Below, in pieces: positions 24,488 to 36,286 of a DNA stretch of 64,000 nt (the stretch's first letter is position 1; every line of letters starts with the position of its first letter). The translations under genes and the position numbers were made by a program. The notes below the pieces were generated by a model. It saw only the letters and a list, made by a program, of their open reading frames with translations, did no database searches and was not told the DNA's origin. Source of the DNA: Sipunculus nudus (lineage: Eukaryota > Annelida > Sipuncula > Golfingiida > Sipunculidae); NCBI GenBank assembly GCA_026874595.1, contig CM049312.1, positions 30,073,456-30,137,455 on the forward strand, read 5' to 3'.

Positions 24488-27400
24488 CTAAAGAGATTTA
24501 CTTTCAGGGTAATTAGCTTGAATGTTAGAGGACTTGGTAACCAACAGAAAACAAGATTAGTATTTAGATGGGCTAAAATGAATAACTCTGATGTACTATT
24601 TTTAGAAGAAACACATAGCACCAAACAAACAGAGGTCCGGTGGAAAACGAATGGAATGGAAAAGCATATTTTAGTCATGAGAATTCATCCTGTAAAGGAT
24701 GTGCAATATTTATGAAAAGAAATTTAGAAATAGAAGATATAGAGGTACTTTATACTTTTGTAGATGGTAGAATATTAATGTTAAAAGCTTAATAAAACAA
24801 AATATATATGTGCGAAACAGATTCTCAGGGCAAAAATATTTTACGAGACAAAAAAAATTAAACAATTTACAGACAGCAGTGAAGAAATTCTGTTAGGAGG
24901 AGATTTCATCAAAATTTTAGATGCAAATTAAGATAAAGAAAGAGGGAGTAATGGCAATTCGAAAACAAGTGTTGGAAATTTTTTTTAGACTGTTGATTAT
25001 CTTAATCTGGTTGATATATATAGAATAAAACACCCAAGAAAGAAATATTGTACTCGGAGATTGAATAATGGCCAGATCTGTAGCAGGTTGGACTCTTGGT
25101 GGTTTTCGAATATTATACAGGATAATGTAAAGAATGATAGTGTTTTTCCATATATAAAATCAGACCACTGTGCAATAATTATAGATATAGAAAAGTTAGA
25201 TGTTTTAGAATCTAAAGAAAAAAAATATTGGAAACTTAACTCAGAGTTATTAGACGAGTCAGACTATGTTACTTGTTTGCTTAAATTGAAAGGGATAAAG
25301 AAGTTAAATAATTGTCAGATGAAAGATTAAAATGGGGATTAACGAAGTATGAAATAAGGCAGTACTCTATATCTTAGAGTAAAAAGAGCAAGAGGTAGAA
25401 AGTTAAAAAATATGTACTTGATATACATGATATATACAAAAATGAAAGAATAATATGAAATCTAAGATAAATCAGATGCTGATAGAGGAGAAAAAGTTAG
25501 CCAAGAAACAGAGCAAGTTAGATTACAGTTGGAAGATATGAATAATTAAACAATAGAAGGATGTATCTTGCGTTAAAAATACGGTGGTTTGAAAAGGATG
25601 AAAAGAGTTTGAAATATTTCTTAAATTTAGAAAAATATAATAATCAACAGAAATGCATTAGGAAACTTCAGTCCACTGGTCACAAGTTATAAAAGTTTAT
25701 TAAACATGCAAAAGGAATACTTTAAAGATTATACAGTTAAAATTTCTAAGATATCAAGTGGAAATATAACACATTATTTGAAAGAGATTAAACAAAATAC
25801 ACCATCACAGCAAGAATTAGAATTACTTGATGAGACAAAGTTGATTAATGTTAAAATACCCTTTAAACCTTTGCTATGAATAAAAGTCCAGGCAGTGATG
25901 GAATAATTGCCGAGTTTTATAAAAAAAATTTTGGTCACAATTTGGTGTATTAATGGTAGCTTCTTTTAACAAGTCCTTTGAAGAAGGCGAATTAACTAGT
26001 TTACAAAAACAGGTTATTATAACTTTAATTGATAAAAAGAAAGAACACTTTAAAAAACTGGAGACCATGGTCATTGCATAATGAAGATTATGAAATATTA
26101 TCAAAAACCCTCCTACTTAGATTGAAGAAAGCTATGCCAAATATTATAAAAAAGAAACCAGACTTGTTACATCCAGTAAAGAAAGACAGGAGAAAACATT
26201 AGATCTTTATTAGATATAATAAGATATACTAAACAAAATGAAATTCCAGGTATATTAAGTGGAATTGATTTTAAAAAAGCTTTTGATTCATTAGAGTGGA
26301 ATTTTATGTTTTTTGTCTTTAACAAATTTAATCTTCCCTTTTCCTTTATTAAATGGGAAAAAATCTTATATAGTAAAATAACCCCGTGAAGGTTTTAGGA
26401 ATTTAAATTTCATATGATAAAAAGGCAGCAGATGAACTTAACTGTTACTCTAAATTAAAGGAGGCACAAAATACACAATACTTGGAAAGGAAGAAATTTG
26501 ACTTTGAAAGGAAAAATTCAGATTGTTAAAACTTTCCAGTATTTTATATCAAATGAGACTGGCCTACCTGACTTTTGTATAAAACTTAATAAGTTAATAT
26601 TTTCATTCATTTGGAGTGGACGAACAGAGAGAATTAAAAGATTAAGATTTATGCCCCACATATTGAATCAATTATATGAACATCAAGAATCTCATGGATT
26701 AAAATATACATTAAATGATATAATCAAATCTGGAAAGCATTCTTTATTCATCATTTCGAAACAATATGTCCAAACATAGAACTTTTTTTGAATAGGAATA
26801 TGGATTCAAATAAAATAAAAAAAATTAAATAATGCCTTGTTTTTATAAAGAAACACCGAGAAGTTATGTAATCTTACGCAAAAAGTATTTTAAAGTGATA
26901 CAACAGATGATAGGAAATAATAAAATGTTAACATTTTTCTAGAACCTGTCTATTGGGAAAGTTTTATAGATGCAGGCATTATCACAGGATCAGATTTATT
27001 TCTGAATAATTCTATTATACCTTTCAAAGAATTGACAAATAGAGGTATACTAGGAGTAGATTTCTTGAAGTGTTATCCTCTGGTGTCAGTGATTAGAAAA
27101 GAAAGTGTAGGCAGGCAAGTTGACTCAGGAAATCCTCTAGACTATAATATCTACATAGATAAATTTGTACAATTGAGAGAGATCTCTAATAAGATAATAT
27201 ATTCTACATGTTGTTAAGATAAGGGCCCTATGTTCCAAAAGTGTGTATATATTGTCCAGACTGGGATTTTAGTTTAGAAAGAATATGTTTACTTCCTGTA
27301 AAAATTTGTATGGATGTCAGATCACAAGTATTTCAATATAAATTACTAAACAATTATCTGGTCAATAATTATTGGTTATACAAATGGAAAATTTAAGAAT

Positions 27401-27745
27401 CAGATCGATGTACATTTTGCGATAAAGAAGAATACATTTATGTTTGGACTGTGATGGAGTGGCTGATCTCTGGTCAGGGTAAAAGTATGGTGTCGGAAAC
27501 AGAACATTATATTTGACAAATGTTTATCAGTAATTTTGTTTGGCAAATCTAATCCTTCAGTAAGTTTTAATTCAATGATTTTGCTGGCTAAACAATTCAT
27601 AAATAACTGCAGAAATAACAAAGAATATCCAACTTTAAAGAAGATTTTTATTTGGAAATATGTAAAAGTTGAATGTATTATTGCACAAAAAAACTAATAA
27701 AGTAGATGATTTTAGAAATAAATGGCATCCATATATTCAAGACAG
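24488..27745 (+). mobile_element. Decayed L1/Tx1-like LINE ORF2 (endonuclease and reverse transcriptase)
   Basis: Broken by many frameshifts and stops but readable in order: the AP-endonuclease start ISLNVRGLGNQQKTRLVFRW and LFLEETH (24505-24620), the endonuclease end SDHCAI (about 25160), the RT start NKSPGSDGIIAEFYK (about 25880), IITLIDKK (about 26015), the palm strand GIDFKKAFDSLEW (about 26262), then LTLKGKIQIVKTFQYFIS (26500) and a C-terminal FRNKWHPYIQD near 27720. The YADD catalytic motif expected around 26400 is absent, apparently deleted. The combination fits the L1/Tx1 clade. Very AT-rich. Not competent for transposition. Confidence 0.85.
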
Positions 27746-28304
27746 AAATATGTTCGAATTATACAATAATCAGGATATGTACATGCATATATAAACGTAT
27801 GTTTGTGTGCGGATATGTATTTATATATATAAATGTATGTATGTATTTATATATGTGTGTGTGTGTTGACCTATATATGTATATTGTTTTATATACGTAA
27901 TGTATATGCAAGTAGAGAGTTATACTCACATGAACACTTTGAGAATGTTGGTTAAAGCGATTTATTCAGTAAGATGGCATAATATGTTAAACATTGGACA
28001 TGTTTAAGAGTCACACATGAGAAATCTATGATTTAGTGGAAGTGTATTTTTCTATTATTTGGGGTAGGATGTGGGGTAAAATGACTAATCTGAATGTCAA
28101 TAGAATTTTGGTAACGGAGTTGTATTGCATAAGGTACATTGTTTTCCAATGAGCATTTGTATATATTTTTTTGCAATGTTCATGGCTGTATGTATATAAA
28201 TATTTATGAATAAAAATAAAATCTTCTCTTGGTAAGTTCAAGATGTTAAAATAATTTTGTCTGTGTAACGAATAGGGTGCTGATAAGGATACGTGTTTCT
28301 CCAG

Positions 28305-28604
28305 ATGCTTCCTGTAATGGGCAATGCATCATTCTACACAGTACCGGTTTCAGGCGTGTACTGTTATTGTTTGTCTTTCCTACGGCGGACCGACATTGAT
28401 GCAACTAGAGGGATCAGAGTAAATTTTGAACTAAAAGGGGGAATCTTTCAGATAAAAGGACAAACGTTTATGGGAAATGGAACGGCAAACAGTTGCTTTC
28501 TGCTTGACCTTGCAGCAAAGGATAAAGTTACTGCCCAGGGCTGGTATGGTTGGACATATGATGAACGTATGTCGGGATTCAGGTATAATCCAATACACAA
28601 TCAA
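28305..28604 (+). CDS. Orphan C1q/TNF-like exon (paralogue of exon 5)
   Basis: 300 nt, exactly 100 codons, open and phase 0 at both ends. Preceded by a pyrimidine tract and CCAG at 28301-28304 and followed by CAA|GTGAGG. The product MLPVMGNASFYTVPVSGVYC..GNGTANSCFLLDL..MSGFRYNPIHNQ matches exon 5 of the intact gene (GTGTANRCFLLEV, LSGFMYSPVSTQ). No flanking C1q exons were found on this strand, so it may belong to a gene with distant exons, be an unused exon, or be a recent pseudogene. Confidence 0.7.
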
Positions 28605-29211
28605 GTGAGGAGTAATAAGAATCTGTGTTGTGGATTTTGTAATACATCAAGTCGTATAAGACATACCGTACCAGTAATCGCTCTTATGTCTTGATTGAGT
28701 TGTATAAATCTGTAAATGTTGTCTTACCCAGCTTTGTAGCTTTTACTAGTAAAATAAGAAGTTGCACAAAAAGGTTGAACCACTCACCGTCTGTAAAATA
28801 AAATGCTTTTATTGAAAATAAGATTCAGACTTTCACAAATACAAGTGTGATGTTACTGTTGAAAGCAAGGTCTTTGGTGATTTGTCGAAAAATGGACATG
28901 AAAGGTTCTAACAAACTTAGTATAATGTATGTGGTCAATTAACAACCTCATACTTATCGGAATAACCAGTAAACCCTCGGAATAAATTGAAACCACAAGC
29001 AGATCTGCAATCCTGAGGTTTGATGCCGGATGCTACTCACATACAAAGTCCCTTAGAACAAATCCAGTTGTAGAATGAGGCCTAGTTACGGATAATCTCG
29101 ACCTCTGGCGGCCTCACGAGGTATTACTCCAGGAGACCGCTTAATCAGCTGTTCACTTTATTTGTGGAAGTCACGTGTGCTGACAGCGCGGGCAGTCACA
29201 GCTGACACGAC

Positions 29212-29878
29212 CGGGAGTTCAGATAAAGAAAATGCCACCGCAGGGGTGTCCAAAAATGGTCGCAATTGAGGAAAAGACCAAGGTTTCGATCGGCAATTAC
29301 CGTGAACGAGGCTATATAGTATTTTTAGTGTGATATATATCTTATCCAGTGATATGAATTTTCAATTAGACATTTTCTATTTATTAAAATCAACTGGTAT
29401 GATTAAATGTGTGTGTGATCATACCATACAATAGAACTTGTTCTTTAGAATATATAATTGTCTTGTACATTAATTAATTTTACTCTTCGGAATATGTACA
29501 ATAAAATTACCATATTTTAAATTCTATGTTAAACTGTTTTTTACACACGTGTTGCACAATCTTCCTATTGTCCATGAATGTGTATGATTAGTCACCATGT
29601 GAATGTCATAAAATGTGGTGTCTACTATATTGATCTGAAATAGCCTTGAACCAACAATAAGGCTGAAAATGTTAATTTATTTGACCACCTTTGCAATGGA
29701 ATCACCTAAATCATCACCAGGAACAAATCAGGCTGAAACGGTCCTGTCAACTGACGATGTATCGTGATTATAAGAGCCGAAATTCACGCTAATTACCGAT
29801 CAAAACCGGGGTATCTTCCTCAATTGTGCCCATTTTTTGTCAACCCTGCAGTGGCATTTTGTTTATCAGAACTCCCAG
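29212..29878. mobile_element. Foldback / MITE-like element with ~95 bp inverted arms
   Basis: Left arm 29212-29305 (GGGAGTTCAGATAAAGAAAA ... AATTGAGGAA ... CGGCAATTA) and right arm 29780-29878 are imperfect reverse complements, with a loop of about 470 bp and no coding frame. No clear target duplication was seen. The exon-5 remnant ends where the right arm ends, so insertion probably interrupted that copy. Confidence 0.65.
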
Positions 29879-29883
29879 TCAAC

Positions 29884-29917
29884 AAGGTGTAGAATGATAT
29901 ACTGCGGGAAGCGTCTG
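29884..29917 (-). pseudogene. Remnant of the C1q exon 5-type acceptor and exon start
   Basis: On the minus strand, TTTTTCACCAG is followed by ACGCTTCCCGC and TATCATTCTACACC. This aligns with the acceptor and first ~40 bases of the exon at 28305 and then breaks off at the inverted-repeat element 29212-29878. The intron-like sequence upstream also matches (29918-30010 against 28221-28304). Confidence 0.6.
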
Positions 29918-29999
29918 GTGAAAAACCAAAAGAAACACGTTTCCTTATCAGCACTCCATTCGTAACACAGACAAAAATGTAAACGCCTTGAACTTTCCA

Positions 30000-30255
30000 T
30001 GTGAAGACATGCTAACTGAAATATTAGGAAAGATTTCTCCCTTTTGTGAAAACTACACGTTAGATCTCGCTTATAGCTTTGACTATGAATCCGTTGCGTG
30101 AATATGGACGAAGCTGGATATAAATTTTAAGGATTTGTAGTTATGGATAGGTGAACATATTTTTTTTTGACAATATTATTATTAATCGACCCCTGTTTAA
30201 CCCTATTTCATTCATATATGGGGTGTGTCAATAAGGTCCAGCTTATTGACACAAG
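30000..30255 (+). repeat. Plus-strand arm of the 21 kb / 30 kb inverted repeat
   Basis: Partner of 21140-21425. It ends in a perfect 11-bp hairpin, GTGTCAATAAG/CTTATTGACAC at 30225-30252. Downstream (30280-30540) the words CCGTGTGTCA and GGTAACCGAGACTTTC recur several times, suggesting a short degenerate tandem repeat. Confidence 0.8.
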
Positions 30256-30904
30256 GTTTAACATTCCCGTTAGGGGGCAGGGCCTTCACCGTGTGTCACT
30301 AACACCCCTGTCGTGATACCCGATACCGTGTGTCAATTACGCGAGTTGTTATTACTATAGCAGATATTAAGTACCGGGAATAAGAAATAGTGGCTATGGA
30401 CTTATCAGGTGTTACCATGCGAGTCCTTTGATACACGGTAACCGAGACTTTCAAATCTCAGTACCCGTGACTGCAAAACACGGTAACCTAGACTTCAAAA
30501 TCAAGGTAACCGAGACTTTCGGACCGTGTGTCAATAAGCACTCCGTGGATACATACCCAAGATGTACTTTACCATGGCGCAATAATTTTGACCCACTTTC
30601 GGTTTTTTTTTATTTTTTCGATTTTTGTGTTATCTAAACAGTGAAAGACAAAAGAGTAAAAAAAAAAGGCTATTAGCAAATCGTGTTTCCAACATTTCTT
30701 TGACTAAATATTTGAATTCTCTCATGCGGAACCAAATGATATAGGTGATACAGCATTTTTTGTTAGGCTACTTTTCGAGATAAACCATTTAACCATTTAG
30801 AACATTAAAGACGTGTCATTTTCATTGCAGATGTCCAGTGTCAAGTTTGGTAGCAATACATTTTATTGGTTTTTAATAAAAAGCAAATTACAAAAATGTG
30901 ACGT

Positions 30905-31200
30905 GAGCAATTTAGGCACGTCTATGAAAACTCGAAGGAACGACCAAATTCCAGTTTTTCTAACAGAACTATAGTTCGTCCCATACTGTTACAAATTTTA
31001 AAAATTGTATCAGTTAGAATACAAAACAGTGTATAATCAGGGTGGCTTTGGAAGGGGGTGGGGGTAGGTAGAGATGCGTGACAGCACATCTATGAAAACT
31101 CGAAGGAACGACAAAATTCCAATTTTTCGGGGTGGCTTTTGAAGGGGGTGGGGGAGGGATGGGGGGGGGGGGGGGGGGGGTTAGAGATGCGTGACTGACG
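30905..31200. repeat. Short direct duplications around a G-run
   Basis: AAAACTCGAAGGAACGAC occurs near 30928 and 31096. GGGTGGCTTT(G/T)GAAGGGGG occurs near 31041 and 31130, each leading to TAGAGATGCGTGAC. A run of about 20 G lies near 31160-31180. Confidence 0.7.
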
Positions 31201-31444
31201 TATGACATTTGCAAGAAGTCCTGTTATTATGCTTTCTGGATTTCAGCCAAACGCTGTCGCTAAGATATGGGATGTACATCGTTTATACCGAAGGATGACA
31301 ATTGGTCTTTATGAGAGGTATGTTATATAAGTATTAAGTATTTTTTGCTTAAATTTTTTAAATAAAAAAATTCTTATTCAATAAAAATAAATAATAAATA
31401 ATAATCAGAATTAACGTTATTTTTTTATCCAATAAGATCCATTA

Positions 31445-31632
31445 TGTTAAACACGCTGAATGATATCAGCAGTTTGTTGTCCCTGTAAAATCCCGGGGAC
31501 AAGCTGTGAACATGCAACATGTCACCCTGTACCAGCTCCACGACGGCCTCAGGCTCATCACTTCTACCTGGCCACTTGCTGTGTAGGTTTGAGTTAGGTT
31601 CACCAGGGGATCGCTGTTTCTTGCCACGTTGC
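31445..31632 (-). pseudogene. Frameshifted copy of C1q exon 4
   Basis: Strong nucleotide similarity to 38316-38503. The segments DPLVNLTQTYTASGQVEV and, after a one-base deletion, VHSL..GFYRDNKLLISFSV are readable. The deletion falls within the codons matching SREAIVEL of the intact gene. No neighbouring exons or splice sites are evident. Confidence 0.85.
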
Positions 31633-31639
31633 CACGTTT

Positions 31640-34600
31640 AGTAAAATATGTTAGGGAGATTGAACGCTGGACCAGAATATACCGCAGTTGATCCGCTCAA
31701 TCAGAAAATACGAAAGTTGTAACAAAAGACCAAAATATATGAGCCACATTAAAAATTATTGACCTTTTGTGCGTGTTATTTGCCGAGGAATAAAATGATC
31801 ACCAATACCTTCACGCCATCCAGTGGCCGTTTCTGTAACAAATATATGGGCCAAGACCAACAAAAGACCGTCGTACGATTTCTAACAATTGTTGATATAT
31901 GTAAAGCCTTATGATTAATCACACCAATTATTTAATTTTATTTATTCTGTGAACTACTCCTTTGTCGCAGTTTATGATATTAATGTACGAGACGCATCTC
32001 CTACAAATCTACCTCCACCAAGGCTACTTCATATGATTGGAAATAATTAATTGGAGACGGAAGAAATGCTAGTGTCTCAACATTGCTGTATTCTACCTAA
32101 GTTGCCGTGATAGACCAAAATTAGTGGTATCTTCTTCTGATGGGTTTTGTTAAACAATGCACGCATGACTTCCCGGGTTCTTGGCTAATTGTGATTGCTA
32201 TTTTGTTGTTGTGTGTATTTGTACTTCACCTGATCACCTACACAGTTCAATGAATATTAATATGAACTACAATATGAATATTTTTAATATTATGCACATC
32301 CTCTGGGTAACCTATATAAAACACAAGGCACCTTTACAAAATGCCTCTCAGTACATTCTCACTTCAGCACATTAACTTCCTTTCATTATACAAAAATTGT
32401 CACAATAACTCTTGATCCCGACCAAGAAAACTATTTCATTTCCCTCGTTGCACGATGATTCCATTCAAACTTGCATTTAGACTGTAAAATCCAATTTATT
32501 CAACTAATGACAGGTGGCTTGTTACCTCAGCCAAGCAAAGGGGCGAGGGTAATATTTTTGGCAGATGCAAAAACGCAGCTTTAGACAATGTTCGAATATT
32601 CGTGACATTTGATACAGCCAGACATAAAATATACTATATAGCCCAAACATAAATATAAATGAAGGGACATTTCATAATTTTAGTAAAACTTCTGAAATTT
32701 TGACATGGCGTGGTCTGTTATTTTTTAATGTTCTGAAAACTGGTAGATATATGTATCAAGTTCTTTCTAAAATTTTAAGGAAATTTTGTGCATGGTAATA
32801 TTGATAGACAAGATTCTAAGAATAAATAAAATATATATTTGTAGGTAAGTCTGCATTTCTCATGCATTTAACTGATACTCCATTTATAACACAACATTAT
32901 GTCTGGTTATGTCATTACAATTTGACTTCTTCATGTTTTTCACGTGCAATCGTACCGTGGACTGTCAGATGTTCAAAAATAATATAAAACATTGTTTCGT
33001 TCAAGTTTTTACAGCTTCGCCTGGGCTTCGAGGGCTCATTAAAGTCAGTTTCTTCAGTAGTAACGTGTAAAGGTAGAATCTTATGCACCGAATGCGGAAT
33101 GCGTATCGAAAGATTTCATATGAACCTGCACGGCGGCATGCACTTTTTTCTATTTATGCCCTTAGACACCATCAGGAAACTAAAAAAATCGCTACATGTA
33201 GCAATCATTTTGACGGATCCGCGCACAAGGAATCTCACCTTCTTTATTCCTCAATACGTGTACCATTTTTATACGCATTGCGCATCCCGCATTCCGTAAA
33301 TAAGAAATCTTAGCTTTAGTCTTCAAATATATTTGACTTCACCTGTTTATTACCTCCGGTAAGCGGCAGGGGCTATGTTTTTTTTCCGGGCGTTTGTTTG
33401 TTTGTCTTTAAGCAACATTAGTCAAAGGTGATTGGCGGATTTTGATGAAATATGCAGGATTACTCAGCAATGATTATCCGTATCCAAGATATAGCATATA
33501 TTATTGTTATAAACACTTGATTATTTCATGTCCGAAGGCTTTGGGTCACCCGTATCCAGGATATACCACATATTAATAGTGACAAACACTTACTGGAGAA
33601 TTTCATGCCCGAAGGGTTACAGTAAACCGTATACCCGATAAAGCATATATTTTAATAGTGACAAACACTAACTGGTGTATTTCAGCATTCGTTGAACATA
33701 TTTTAGAGGGGCACGAGCCTGGTGTGTCCTCTACTTATCACACCCCTGATATTACTTCAATTTTTGAAAATGCAGGTCACACACACATACCATCAAACAC
33801 GCACAAAAATAGTACTCGGAATATCTAATGTCTCCGCTTGAAGGGATTAATCACGAATGTGCTTCTCACACCTTATTTAGCTTTAAGGTACTTGTTCCCA
33901 GTATCATGAGAAACGTATATGCTGAGGTATTGGAGGAACAATATGTAATAACAAAATAATATAAACAAATAATAACAAACACCAAAACACAATATCGATA
34001 AATTTATTAAAGCTTAAATACATGTTACAAGTTTTAACAAGCTTGTGTAATCTTAACTCTCTGAGTGCAATGATGTAACTTTCGCGACTCTATAAAGAGC
34101 TGTGTTTGATAGTGAGCGCAGTTCATTTTGGTGTCACACAACATTTTACACTTATAATTCTACTAAGAACATATAACAGAGTGGACATTGTCCGCATGTA
34201 TCTGAAACTATAAGAGAGTGCAGGACCAGGATGTTACACACCTGAGAAACAAGCACGGATTAGCATCTGCGGTTTTATCTGCTGTTATATTATTTGGGTG
34301 AAAACCCTTGCACTGTTTAATGTAGTGCTTAGATCTCTCTTATTATATTCTGTAGAAATCCTTATCCCGTTCTTGGAGCTTATGTATACGTGGTAAACGT
34401 TTACCTGAGAAATTTTATTTGTAAAAACAGAAACGTGTCACAAATGCTGTCCAATTCAAGTGGGTTCTTACATCTGCATGTAGTTTGTTCTCTATTGACC
34501 ATCACCAAAAGTGTGTGTGTGTGTTATGCATTAAACTTGCCATACTCCGTAAGTAAGGAGCTACACACATGTAAAATGCAGGATATTAGCAAAGTTGTCT

Positions 34601-34990
34601 GCGCAATTTAGTGTATAAAACATTTTCAAGTGCTTCTCTAAATATGAATTATATTGGATATAATAAACACATATATATATATAAACACATCCTACATTGA
34701 TACATCACAAACACATTGTGCTGGACGCATGGTGTCACATGGTGCAAGCAGAAAGCGATATATTCATAAGTATTTTTATAAACTTCTTGTTAAAATCACG
34801 AAACCAATATTTTTCTTTTGAACCATTACAGTGAAAACTCTAAACAGGTGGTAACTTTTTTTGATCTAATATGTTGAATAACTTTGAAACCCTAGGCACA
34901 GAGGTTGTGTTCTGCGAAATAATCTTCGTTTCTAAAAAAAATGATAAACCTGGGACAACCTCTAACTGATGTTCCAAAAGTGCGCACAAC
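31640..34990. other. No gene seen apart from the repeats listed
   Basis: AT-rich. The two overlapping frames at 33083-33313 lie within a weak inverted repeat (GCGGAATGCG near 33090 and CGCATTCCG-like near 33289) and look non-coding. Confidence 0.45.
33477..33690. repeat. ~80 bp tandem repeat, three units
   Basis: Units share CCGTAT(C/A)C..GATA(T/A)A(G/C)CA(T/C)ATATT, GTGACAAACACT and ATTTCATG(T/C)CCGAAGG, at about 33479, 33550 and 33630. Preceded by a GTTTGTTTGTTTGTC tract at 33395. Confidence 0.7.
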
Positions 34991-35012
34991 AATGAGGCGT
35001 AATGTATACGAA

Positions 35013-35215
35013 CAGGGGCGGATCCAGGATTTAGAAAAAAAGGGGGGTCCAACCCAGGAGGACTAATAACAACCCTAAAAAAAGGTCCGGAAGGGGGGGG
35101 GGGGGGCGGGCAGCAAAATTTTGTCTGAAACTCTTAAAAAAAGGTTGCGGTGGATGGAAAAAGGGGGGGGGGGGTGGTCCGGACCCCCTGGACCCTCCCC
35201 CTGGATCCGCCTCTG
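35013..35215. mobile_element. 203 bp hAT-like MITE with 16-bp TIRs
   Basis: Begins CAGGGGCGGATCCAGG and ends CCTGGATCCGCCTCTG, inverted copies except one base. Flanked by ACGAA on both sides (35008-35012, 35216-35220). The interior is G/C-run rich, with no coding capacity. The CAG...CTG termini and the GGATCC core resemble hAT-type non-autonomous elements. hAT elements normally make 8-bp duplications, so either the duplication is truncated or the superfamily differs. Confidence 0.7.
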
Positions 35216-35299
35216 ACGAAGGGTTTATATAGAGAATTATAGTCCATTCAAAACTAGTAGTAAACCACGTGATCTAGGCAGTTTTAAAATCAATGGTAA

Positions 35300-36286
35300 G
35301 CGGACAAAATCCACTGAAAAAGGGTTCCACTTATCCATGGTACTTATATATAACCTCGAACATAATCAAAATAAGATGTCTTCAAGTTAATTTTATCCAA
35401 TGTAAATTTAAAAATTATAGTGTTACCATACTTTGCATATGATTATACGGTGTCAACATCATATATATTGACAGGGTCGTGATAAAATATAAAAGGTATT
35501 CTAAAGGAAATAATCATTTCTCCTCAATGATAACATGTTATATTGAGCATTTTCACATCAGCTTCACCAGCAGGCCTCACTTTGGCCACAGCATGTAGAT
35601 TTTATTCACCTGGCTGAATAAGAAAACCCAGCAGAGAAGTTTCCTCAAACCAGCCCGACAGAACATCCGAGTCCTGGCCGCAGCGTAGAGTTAGGCGGTC
35701 TCCTGACTTAAAAGCCAAGATTGCAGATCTGCTCAAAGTATTAAAGTGCCCTGCGGGTGTACGTGTCAACCCAACCAAAGGACAAGCTCCATTGCGGACA
35801 AAATCCACTGAAAAAGGGTTCCACTTATCCATGGTACTTATATATAACCTCGAACATAATCAAAATCAGATGTCTTCAAGTTAATTTTATCCAATGTAAA
35901 ATTAAAAATTATAGTGTTACCATACTTTGCATATGATTATACGGTGTCAACATCATATATATTGACAGGGTCGTGATAAAATATAAAAGGTATTCTAAAG
36001 GAAATAATCATTTCTCCTCAATGATAACATGTTATATTGAGCATTTCACATCAGCTTCACCAGCAGGCCTCACTTTGGCCACAGCATGTAGATTTTATTC
36101 ACCTGGCTGAATAAGAAAACCCAGCAGAGAAGTTTCCTCAAACCAGCCCGACAGAACATCCGAGTCCTGGCCGCAGCGTAGAGTTAGGCGGTCTCCTGAC
36201 TTAAAAGCCAAGATTGCAGATCTGCTCAAAGTATTAAAGTGCCCTGCGGGTGTACGTGTCAACCCAATCAAAGGACAAGCTCCATT
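35300..36286. repeat. Recent ~494 bp tandem duplication of the gene's 3' end
   Basis: Copy 1 is 35300-35793 and copy 2 is 35794-36286. They are almost identical, with a few substitutions and single-base indels, and are directly adjacent. Each contains the last half of exon 6, the stop codon and the 3' flank. Copy 2 belongs to the intact gene. Confidence 0.93.
35602..35793 (-). pseudogene. Duplicated C-terminal half of C1q exon 6
   Basis: Open 64-codon fragment running from NGACPLVGL to LIQPGE and stop, differing from the intact gene mainly by Val for Ile. It lacks the exon's 5' half and splice acceptor. Its upstream sequence is the 3' flank of the neighbouring copy. It could only be used as read-through sequence downstream of the real stop. 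Confidence 0.85.

Larger units (their letters stand above)
28221..30010. repeat. Inverted segments around the orphan C1q exon
   Basis: 28221-28304 and the reverse complement of about 29915-30010 are similar over ~85-95 bp, including GTGCTGATAAGG and ACGTGTTTCT blocks and the splice acceptor. The 29.9 kb arm continues to 30255 and matches a third copy at 21140-21425 in opposite orientation. This suggests inverted duplication of an intron-exon segment. Confidence 0.75.

Noticed and set aside
33083-33313. Two overlapping frames of 66 and 76 codons
   Set aside because: Two frames of the same DNA inside a weak inverted repeat. No domain or splice support.
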